DNA from: Pontederia crassipes | Taxonomy: Eukaryota; Streptophyta; Magnoliopsida; Commelinales; Pontederiaceae | NCBI GenBank assembly: GCA_030549335.1 | Contig: CM060188.1 | Span: forward strand, 44,419,696-44,483,695 | Length of the DNA: 64,000 nucleotides | Reading direction: 5' to 3' | In this document: one piece after another, positions 55,355 through 64,000 of the stretch | Layout: each line of letters begins with the position of its first letter | Position numbering within the stretch: position 1 is the first letter of the stretch | Position numbers and translations under genes: made by a program | The notes under the pieces: model-generated | Seen by the model: the letters and a program-made list of their open reading frames with translations, nothing else | Database searches by the model: none | Told to the model about the DNA's origin: nothing

Positions 55355-56639
55355 ACTAGGAGGAGCGAAGGATATGCAAGCGGCTCATCTGCTCTGAGTT
55401 CATCCACCGCATTGATGTAGACTTTAGAAGTTGTGATCTCTCACACCGACTAAGTATAGTTAAAGGTTTAAATAATTACTCTAGTGCCCACACTAGTGCA
55501 AGTATACAGGTTGAGTAGAAACCATGAGTGTCATAACATGTTGACTTAGATTAAATCTCACTTAACATATATCTCGTTTGTCACATAAGTAAATTAACAA
55601 AAGGAAGGAGAAAAAAAAAGATAATTTTTCTAATAAGAAGTTCAGATAAGGAAGTGTTCCTCTATGTGAATTAGTTGCTACCGTTAGTTTGACTCTCAAA
55701 GATGCGAATGATCTCTCGATACTTTCTATGAAATGCAATCTACTCTCTTCTATCACTCGTCCATCTCTCTTCGGGCGATAAGAATTAGCCAAGTATAGTG
55801 GACTAGGATTAAATGATCAATTGATCTCTCGATACTATTGATCATACAATGATGATCTCTCGATACTCATTCTCATGTGATATAAATCTTATTCCTAGCA
55901 TCCAAAACTAATCTCCTAGACAAATGCTGACATTGCGGACTATCGTCTCACAATGTAATCAATTAGGCCTCTCGTCTCTCTAAAATTGAAGGAATAAATA
56001 AAGAGTAATGCCTCTGAGATTCAAAATGTAGTCTACCTTTTCTCTCAAATAAGATGGAGCGAATGAAAATGATCACATATAAGGTTTCAAAACGCATTTG
56101 AATCACAGCGATTCAGTCATACAACATGGCTAAGAAAAACTGTCTAAGAGAATGACAAAATAAGAATCAAACCACGATAGTCACGTAAGTACAACAAAGA
56201 GAAAACTAAAGTTTCTAGCCGAGCATTGAGTTTAACAAAACAATCTCCATTGCCTTTCCTTTTCTTTTCTTTCTCCTCCTCTTCCCTTCTTGTTCTTCTC
56301 CTTCTCTCCCTTTGTTCTTCTCCTTCTCTCCTCGATCCCCCTTCCCTTCGGCCTCTACCTCCTTTATTTCCCCTTTTTTGCTCATCTAAAATCTAAAATT
56401 CAAAAAGTTGTTACACACTAAGAGACTCATTCAAAGTTGGTAATTAACAAGCATATATTTCAAATTTTAAATAGAATTTCATGCAAAGGTGGCATAATTC
56501 ATATCTGGATCATTGATAAGAGTGAGTAAAATAAGAGTTGATCACACACCTGATCTCACATTGGATAGCATGAGGGGACTCATCTCTAAGCAGCTAGCTT
56601 AGCACTTCCTCAATATTTTGCTCCCATTTTGCAGGCGAT
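55355..56639 (-). other. Possible LTR-like remnant, otherwise unassigned
   Basis: Near 55470-55540 the - strand has 'tcatggtttctactcaacct' and 'acttgcactagtg', resembling the end of Tat-type LTRs. 'gatctctcgatact' recurs near 55709, 55824 and 55852. 56250-56345 is pyrimidine-rich with a doubled 'tgttcttctccttctctcc'. No boundaries, primer site or coding were found. Confidence 0.38.
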
Positions 56640-59067
56640 CACTACAAGAAAATTGTGGATTTGCCACAGAACGTTTTGGACGGGTACAAATCCTTCTCAT
56701 TTTTAGGCAGATTTTACGATGGCTCTACATTTCCTTGAGAACTACACATGGTTAGATTACTGTCGAAAACATCCTTTGCTATTATCGACATAGTAAACTC
56801 TCGTCAGTACTACTGAAGACCTAATCCGTCTGAACAACACAATAAGAATATAATATCTCAAAATAATACGTACAACATTGTTGGTGTACATTTCGATAGA
56901 TTACGCCGCCCCTAGTATCGATAGTTAAGAGGTCGTTGGTACCTGCGAAGGCCAAATCCCCTCGGAACATGTTCCCATAATTAATACACTTGCCCACCTC
57001 TCTATTAAACATGTTGCGACATCGTGGTACCCTCCCAGGTACCGGTGAATAAGTAGCCATCGGTAGTAGCGAAGGGTGTCACTCGTCGAAATGTCAACAT
57101 AAAACAATCCAGCTACTTAAAAGGTCCATTCAAATTTCACCCCTACATACGTTACGATAGGGTGCACCTTCGCAGTTACTGATGGATGGGTTTCCGTCGG
57201 TAGTTGCGAAGGCACTAAACCATCGCAATGTCTCAAACAGCACCGGTGGTTCCACCAGTGCTTTTTCACTATTTGACATGTTGCGACGGATTTTTACCTT
57301 CCGCAGGTACCGATAGAGGTGTAGCCGTCGGTACTATCAAAGGGGGATACCTATCAGAATTTTAAAGAATGCCCCATGGATCGAGTATAAGGTTTGCTCC
57401 GACACATTGCGACGATGCGTTCCCTTCGCAGTTAACCATCTGTAGTTGAGAAGCGCATCCTCGTCGGAACATCGTTGTCAAAAATATACACGCACAGTGC
57501 TCGTTGACACGGATGGGTCAGTGCCTTCGAAGCTACCGACGGATGTGTTTTCGTCACTAGTAAGATAGCAACCCGTCGAAACATAAATTTGTAAAATAAT
57601 AATGAAATAAATGTTTCGACGGATATTCCCCATCGGTAAGTTGTCTGTTTATTGATCTATACATATCCTGGCAACTGCCTGCTTTTTCTCTCTCTTGTAT
57701 GCACCCGCACGGTTTCTCCACTCTTAGACTCTTGCTCAGGCATTCTCTCCCACCGGTCCGGCGAATCGATCACCCACTCTGGCGTTTGGCGAAGTGTGAG
57801 GTACTGCCTACTCTTCTCCGGCCCTTTGTCCTTCCGTCTCTTTCTTCTTCTGGGTGGCACAGGCAGATGATGAATTCGAGCGGCCGAATTTGGCATGTAG
57901 TGGTGGAATCCAATGTTTATCGGCCGGATCTGGCGTTTATTGGCGAGATCTGACTTTCAACCGCCAAATCCGACATTTATCGGCGGAATCTGACTCTCAG
58001 TGGCTGGATTCCATGTTTAGCGGGCGGATGTAGCGTTTAGCGGCCGGATCATGCAATGATCCGACATAGGCGTCGGCGTGCTAGCCGTCTACAAGGACGG
58101 CACCGGCCTCTTGCACGGGCCAGATCGCGGGTCGGCGCCCTCCTGTCCCAGGTCAGTACCCCGCCTCGCTGCCCCCTGCCCCGGGGCTGGATCACGCCAT
58201 GCTGCCGTCCTTCACAGGCCGCATCATGCCTCGCCACCTTTCTAGATAGGTGGCACCATGCCATGCCTCCTTCCTGTACAGAAAGGACTCAATCCCCACG
58301 AGGCCAAGGACCGAGTACGTCGACGTGGAATGTTAGGAATGAAAACAACGACGTTAATGATTTAGAATAGAAACTTTTGTATTATATATCTTTTATATAA
58401 TTTTGTTTATGATGTATGATATCGTTTGTTATCTTATTAGTACTTTTGTGATGGTTATTAGTTCTTTTGTAATGGCTATTAGTATTTTGCTTTATTATTA
58501 TTGTTATGTGAAGAATGCATTATATATGCATTCTATAATTTGTATGGGTTGGGAAGAGAACAAAATGGCTAGAATGGAACAAATTTATTGGTATTTAGTC
58601 TCTTCTTAGTGCGACGCAAGGTGATTAGACGCTATTCCAAATATATCATAAGTGACATCACTTTAGAGCCAGTACATCGTCTCATGATTTGACATCACAA
58701 TAGCATCACGGCAGAGACAAAACACGACATCACTTAGCGTCACATTAGCATCACATTAAGAAGAAGTTTAGCGGCTCATTAGCGTCGCAACATTTAGTGC
58801 CAACTTAGTATTGATTAGGGATGCCCTTAAACTCTTCGCGAGGACACATTTCGCGTTATGTTAACGTCGCAATAGCGTCACTCTGTGGCACTAGTAGTGT
58901 CGCTTTTATCGTCGGTGCCGTTGTGACGCTAATAGCTATCGAACTTCAACGTCTCTACGATGCGGCACCATTTAGATGCTAATGTGTGTCTATTCCTTTT
59001 AGCCAAGTGTTAGGATCGCCTTAGTATCGACGTGCCTACATCACCAATTGATAGATTTCTTGTAGTG
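56640..59067. mobile_element. Non-autonomous CACTA (En/Spm) element, 2428 bp
   Basis: The ends are CACTACAAGAAAATTG (56640) and ...ATTTCTTGTAGTG (59067), the perfect CACTACAAGAAA inverted repeat of plant CACTA elements. The left 1 kb carries many short direct and inverted copies of 'ccgtcggtagttgcgaagg'; the right 450 bp carries copies of 'gcgtcacattagcatcac'. These are subterminal transposase-binding-type repeats. The core (57650-58350) is GC-rich with short frames and may be captured DNA. No TnpD/transposase motif is present. Flanking 3-bp sequences (gat and ctg) do not match, so no target duplication is seen. Confidence 0.88.
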
Positions 59068-59640
59068 CTGAGTTAGGCGCCGACTGGACCGACCCGATGA
59101 AATCCCATGTGACCATCATGCTGGGCCGGCTGCTTGTACTAAAAATCCACCTTTAGGGCTACCATTTTTCACACCTTTAATCTCAGCAAGAGACTACAAC
59201 ATGTTTACGGGATCGGTGTATCTTTTTTAAAATTTATTTATTTATCATTTTAAATTGAGAGAGAGAAAACACTTATGCAATAATATGTTTTCTTAAAATT
59301 AATTAAATGATTACAAACAGTTCAACGTTCCTTAAACACTTTTTTTTTTAGTTTTTCTTATTTTATTCTGCATTTAATTATAATTTATTTTAATGATTAT
59401 CGGGATTGAATTTTTTTGATAAGTTAAATAAGGTCTGTAACCCATAAAAGAGCTACCACCTCTCGTTGATAGTAAGAGTATTTATATTATATTATTTATT
59501 ATTATTTTATTCTGTGCCTTTTATTATTTTATTCTTAAAAATATCCGTGACTAAATCTTTTTAGAAATTGAACGATGATATTTGAAAATTTTGAAATGTT
59601 GAATAACAATACATATAACATGCGATAGTAATTGGCCTAT
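59068..59640. other. AT-rich intergenic DNA right of the CACTA element
   Basis: No gene or repeat recognised. Confidence 0.45.
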
Positions 59641-60076
59641 AGTGTATACGGTGTCAAATACTATGTTATCAACTTGTGTTGTTATTGTATCAAAACTCTG
59701 ATTTTGGGAGGCTGTGACATAAGATGTGTTTGAGTATCATTGCAATTTGCATTATGAGATTTTCCAGCTTCCTATAAATATATTTATGTCACTCGAACCT
59801 TCATTTTATAAGTTTTTTTTACTGTGTCATTTTTCTTTAGCATTATTGGCGAATAAAAAAAATTCAAAATATATGTCACGTACAAGACTAGATTATGCGA
59901 TGTGGGAAGGATAAAATTTTGGAGGGTTTCCAATTCGTGTACGTTATTTCCACTTTCGCAGCCATTTGATTTAATACAATAAACTTGCACGTGGCACTCG
60001 ACATACATCAACGCACACATGTAGCTAGCTCTCCATGGCTTAATGTCGACATCCATGTCTTCTCCCAGTTAAGTAC
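59641..60076. other. Downstream flank of the intact transporter gene (duplicated segment)
   Basis: Uninterrupted counterpart of 12900-13178 + 15434-15570 + 18370-18620. It provides the empty-site reference for solo LTRs 1 and 2. It includes the 3' UTR of the gene; a clear AATAAA was not seen on the - strand. Confidence 0.7.
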
Positions 60077-61741
60077 TTAATTCTCCAAGCTTGATCCAGC
60101 CATCTCGGTGCCTTCCTTCCTCACTTGATCGCCCTTCTTGGCGAAAACCTCCTCGATCTCCTCCAGCGACCTCCCATTTGTCTCCGGGCAGAAATAGTAG
60201 TAGAAGAGGCAGGCCACGACTCCGAAACCAGAGAACAAGAAGAAGGTGCCCCCCACCGTTATGGCCTTGTAGATGGATATGAATGCCATGGACATGGTGG
60301 CATTCATCAACCTGTTCACTGCAACCCCCAGGCTTGCTCCCTGCGCCCTCAGCCTCAGTGGAAATATCTCCGAGGTATAGACCCATGTTGCTGGACCAAC
60401 ACCACAAGAGAAGGACGCCATGAAGGAGAGCACACACCCGACGCAGAGGACGACCGTCCACATCAGCCTTTCCTCAGAGTGGTCTACCACGGTTAGGGCG
60501 ACGCCGAGGCCTACCATGGACAAAATCATCCCGACCATGCTCCACAACAGCAGGGACCTCCGACCAATCCTATCAATGAGCATTATGGCGACCACGATGA
60601 ACACCGTCTTGGTGAACCCGACAGCCACGGTCGCTAGCAGGAGGTGGTTCTTGGATTTGATCCCGGCCTTTTGGAAGATCCTGGGGCTGTAGAGCACCAC
60701 AGCCTCAATCCCAGTAACGTGCTGGAAGAAGTGCATTCCCAGGGCGGCTGTGAGGATGCGCCGCACGGTGGGCGTCGGGTGCACCAACAGCTCCTTCCAT
60801 ACTCCCGACCCATTATTCTTCGTCTTCAACTCACCCTGGTCGTTGATCCCCACGATGAACTTGATGTCCTGTAGCTTGAGTTCGGCCTCCTCCGCGGTGT
60901 TCGACACCTTGAGCAGCACCTCCTTGGCCTCGTCGACGCGGCCCTGCATCATCAGCCACCTTGGCGATTCTGGCATGGCGAAGATGCCGAACATGAGCAA
61001 GAAGGAAGGGACGGCCCCGATTCCAAGCATGAGGCGCCAACCGTACAGGAGAGGGAGCTTGGCAAATAGGTAGTTGGCGACGTAGCCGAGGAGGATGCCG
61101 AGGCTGATGCACACGTCGGGGAGGGAACTCAGGGAGCCACGTGATGAGGCACTGGAAATCTCGGCCGAGTACACGTGCGCGATCATGAGTGAATACCCGA
61201 CCCCCACGCCAGCAACAGCACGGCCGATGAAGACCATGATGAAGTTCAAGCCGAGGCCCATGAGCACTGAGCCCACGAAGAAGATGGCACAAGCCACGGC
61301 GATGGTGTACCGGCGGCCGATCGCGTCTGAGAGTCTGCCAGCAGTTAGCGACCCCAAAAGCGCGAACACATTTAGTATCCCAGCGAGCACTTGAAGTTGC
61401 CCATCCGTCGTCTTGAGGTCCTCCTTGATAAATAGCATTGCACCGCTCATCACACCTGTATCTGAAACATCCACCACCCAAAACTTATTTACAACTTGAA
61501 CGTTTATGATCTGAGGTATTCATGAATATATCAATCAAGACTTAGCATATCCATTTGTGCATGTGGTGCATAGAAACATCTCATTGGCAATGCGTGCATA
61601 AACATACAATGATTTAATGAAAAAGGATAACATAAATTTTAGCTCACCATAACCCATCAAAATGGCGATGAAGGAGGCAACGATCGCACAAGCGCATGCA
61701 TACTTGTTGAGGCCTTCACTCCTCTTGTCCTTGCCTTCCAT
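60077..61741 (-). CDS. Polyol/monosaccharide transporter (MFS sugar-transporter family, PLT/PMT type)
   Basis: Two exons: 61741-61648 and 61461-60077, with a 186-bp GT...AG intron (61647-61462). They encode 492 residues, slightly short for plant polyol transporters (about 490-540). The Asp32 codon is split by the intron in GYDTG. The expected twelve membrane spans fit the hydrophobic segments. Family motifs are all present: GRLSDAIGRR (73-82), PESPRWL (195-201), QHVTGIEAVVLYSPRIF (278-294), IDRIGRR (327-333), GPATWVYTSEIFPLRLRAQG (387-406) and PETNGRSLEEIE (457-468). These proteins are plasma-membrane proton symporters for linear polyols, cyclic polyols and some monosaccharides; the substrate cannot be read here. 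One departure is His at the second position of the usual QQ sugar-binding pair. The frame is intact, unlike its sister copy. Confidence 0.9.
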
Positions 61742-61854
61742 GTTTCGTTTTCCTCTTATGATAAAAAAGTTGCTATGTTCTTAATCTCTTCGGCCCCTCC
61801 TCAACAGGATTCAATACAGTATCTTTCTATGCATCAAATCCATCGTTTCCTCAT

Positions 61855-61862
61855 CTTTTATA
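61855..61862 (-). promoter_or_regulatory. TATA box of the transporter gene
   Basis: TATAAAAG on the - strand, 114 bp upstream of the ATG, in a promoter block conserved with the pseudogene copy. Confidence 0.7.
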
Positions 61863-61974
61863 GGTAGTGCTCTGGAAGGTATTATCCTTATGTTTTATGA
61901 TATTATCCTTATCTTCTTCTATCAAGAGCAAAAATTATTTGAAGTTATGGCCATTTTAATTAATTTGTTACCAA

Positions 61975-62110
61975 TCATGTATGTATCAAAATGAGATTTG
62001 TTTAGATTAGACATATTAAATATCATTATTCGTCAATTAACTTTCCTATAGGGGTTAAGCAAATCATCTCCTAATTATGATAATTAATTAGGTGGCAAGT
62101 CCAACAAAAT
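61975..62110. repeat. Dispersed AT-rich repeat, copy 1 of 3
   Basis: The text 'tatcaaaatgagatttgttt', 'aaatatcattattcgt(c/t)aatt', 'caaatcatctcctaattatg' and 'taattaattaggtggc' also occurs at 63038-63160 and 63160-63275 in the same order. Confidence 0.85.
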
Positions 62111-62217
62111 ATTATTATTAAATAATAAAATTATGATTTCTAATTAACTTGCCCGCATTGACTCTTGGGTCCCTTGTGCGTGGATGACTTCAAGTCTTCT
62201 GCTGATCGCTGGGTCTC

Positions 62218-62451
62218 TCCCTATTATATATTTATATTATATAATATTTACTGAGTAGAAAAAGAATTTATGCAATTTTCCTCAAAAGAAAAGTCACTGA
62301 GATTTCCTTAAAAGATGACATGTTTCTTGCTTCCTCCCTATTATATATTTATATTATATAATATTTACTGAGTAGAAAAAGAATTTATGCAATTTTCCTC
62401 AAAAGAAAAGTCACTGAGATTTCCTTAAAAGATGACATGTTTCTTGCTTCC
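62218..62451. repeat. 117-bp tandem duplication
   Basis: tccctattatatatttatat at 62218 recurs at 62335. The two 117-bp units appear identical by eye, indicating a very recent event. Confidence 0.95.
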
Positions 62452-63037
62452 TGTGTTTTCTTTCTGCAGAAGTCCTGGGGGTCACGGCCATAGAAGAAGA
62501 GGAACTTGTGCTTTTGCTAATGGAGCTTTATTATTATTATGTACACGATAAGCTTGAATAAAACAATCTCATGTAACCGATGTTAGAAAATCTCATGTAT
62601 GGAGATTCAATCAATTTACCATTTTTGTTCTTTTCTATTGTCTTCTTGATGGCCACCCATGCTTTTAGTTTTAATACAATCCAAAATATTTTGGTTCCAT
62701 ATTGCCAAACTTACTTATACTGTATGTGCTTTTTCTTTAATTAGTTTTTCTGTCTGCTTAAATATCATTTTGAGAGTCTATTTCTCCATCTTGATTGAAC
62801 GTCAATTTGCTTACATCTTACAAAAGTTTGAAATTAATATGCATTTGTTTTACTATTTCTGTTAGTATGTATTATCTATTTTAACATATTAATGATAAGT
62901 ATATATGTCAAAATAACGATAAATAAATTGTTTGATTGGTTGCAACATTATTTTTCTTCTTTTAAATACAATTACGAACACAATATTTATATTTTTTTTA
63001 TTTATAATCAAGGTTTACATAACAATTTAACTAAAAT
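62452..63037. other. AT-rich intergenic DNA
   Basis: No gene or RNA recognised. A 68-residue frame (62659-62865) is hydrophobic but has no known motif or context. Confidence 0.45.
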
Positions 63038-63275
63038 TTAATATCATTATTCGTTAATTAACTTTCCTATAGGGATTAAGCAAATCATCTCCTAATTATG
63101 GTAATTAATTAGGTGGCTAGTACCCATGATGTTACTACCGATTTTGTATCAAAATAAGATTTGTTTAGATTAATCATATTAAATATCATTATTCGTTAAT
63201 TAACTTGCAAATCATCACCTAATTATGGTAATCAATTAGGTGGCTAATACCCATGATGATACTACCGATTTTGTC
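63038..63275. repeat. Dispersed AT-rich repeat, copies 2 and 3 in tandem
   Basis: Two units, each with 'aatatcattattcgttaatt', 'caaatcat(c)..cctaattatggtaat' and 'aattaggtggcta(g/a)tacccatgatg', followed by 'actaccgattttgt'. Copy 3 lacks the 'tttcctatagggattaag' block. Confidence 0.85.
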
Positions 63276-64000
63276 ATTGTCACATGATAGGGGCATAATT
63301 AATCACCTAAAATAATTAATTAGATTTGCAATGACAGCAAGAGACACAAGTGTACGAACTTACTTTTAAAAAAAAAAGACAGGGAAGGGTACTCATGACA
63401 GCTCACCTCACAACAATTTAAATTAAATGATGTGCTGTCACATTACCAATAATCATGCAAATAAATATATATATGGAACCTTACTTGATTACCGATTGCA
63501 CGATCCAAGGGAGAAACAAAAGTAAGCTTTTACTTCCTTTCTCATGGTCGGCTAGAATGACAAATAGGGAAAAAAGGAAAAGAAGGTTAAAAGGAAGAGG
63601 GTTTTATTTGCTGAAGCTGGCCGAACCAAGGGAGAGAAGGGAGGACTTGTTTTATTTTTTGGGGCTGGCCGAATTAAAGGGAGGAGGAAAAAGAAAAAGG
63701 AAATATAAGTGAAAGTAGGAATGATCCTATTTTCTATTGAATCAGTTTCATATTTGATTATATGATTGAAGAAATTGCAAATTAGGAATAGGTGAATATT
63801 GATTCAACGTGTCCCATGAAATCAAATAGATGATGTTTTCTTTATGGCCGAAAATTTGCTACTAGTAATTAGATATAAAAACTGCTCACAAAAATATAAA
63901 CATTGTATAACCTGATCTCTATGAGTCTAGATTGCATGGGATTTGGAATAACGTCAAAATCATTATGTTATCTGCAAAATAGTGAGTAGTTGTCATGCTG
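63276..64000. other. Intergenic DNA with purine-rich stretch
   Basis: 63530-63700 is a purine-rich stretch with 'gctggccgaa' words near 63616 and 63663 and a weaker 'ggtcggcta' at 63547, spaced about 50-70 bp apart. It resembles the leader of a retroelement LTR but no ends were found. Confidence 0.35.

Noticed and set aside
58056..58370. 104-residue Arg/Pro-rich frame inside the CACTA element
   Set aside because: Other frames on both strands are also open because of GC richness, and no known domain is seen. It may be captured DNA but is not supported as a gene.
60831..61481. 216-residue Arg-rich frame on - strand and several + strand frames at 60091-61394
   Set aside because: These are other-frame shadows of the transporter CDS, whose GC-rich codons suppress stops.
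1..64000. tRNA, rRNA, snoRNA or miRNA genes
   Set aside because: No cloverleaf, rRNA core or convincing long precursor hairpin was recognised by eye. tRNA-like text occurs only as retroelement primer-binding sites. A covariance-model scan would settle this.

Overview
This is a nuclear genomic window from a flowering plant. The evidence is a spliced plant-type sugar/polyol transporter gene, plus plant-specific mobile DNA: Ty3/gypsy Athila/Tat-type and Tekay/Del-type elements, Ty1/copia SIRE-type elements, an RTE-clade LINE, a Mutator-like element and a CACTA element. The species cannot be told from the sequence. The window is AT-rich intergenic 'transposon nest' DNA with one apparently intact host gene.

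Layout. 1-6303: 3' part of a decayed Athila/Tat-type retrotransposon (A, + strand) with its 3' LTR, inserted inside the 3' LTR of a second, short element (B, - strand, to 10268). 10269-13178: unassigned sequence ending in transporter-flank DNA. 13179-15428 and 15571-18369: two solo LTRs, each with a 5-bp target duplication, inside the downstream flank of a transporter pseudogene (18621-20278, -). 21346-24436: broken RTE LINE. 26942-30850: Tekay/Del-like remnant (D, -) whose primer-binding site is split by a solo LTR (28093-29753). 30851-32560: Athila ORF1-like remnant and a conserved noncoding repeat. 33153-35770: another Tekay/Del-like gag-only remnant (C, -). 35771-40455: SIRE-like element (F, +) with both LTRs and gag but no pol. 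41236-45753: old LTR (J) and a second SIRE-like remnant (G, -). 45754-48512: Mutator-like element with about 385-bp TIRs, an exact 9-bp target duplication and two convergent ORFs. 48530-53056: degenerate LTR element (H, -). 53160-55354: third SIRE-like remnant (I, +). 56640-59067: non-autonomous CACTA element. 60077-61741: intact two-exon MFS polyol/monosaccharide transporter gene (-), the sister copy of the pseudogene at 18.6-20.3 kb. 61.9-64.0 kb: short duplicated AT-rich repeats.

How it fits together. The two transporter copies share promoter, intron position and downstream flank, so they arose by DNA-level duplication. One copy is intact. The other has frameshifts and stops, and its flank has been opened by two retrotransposons that later collapsed to solo LTRs. 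Many of the retroelements keep LTRs and gag but have lost pol. The most unusual object is the Mutator-like element, which places a GRF zinc-finger/coiled-coil/membrane-anchor ORF convergent with a mudrA-like N-terminal ORF.
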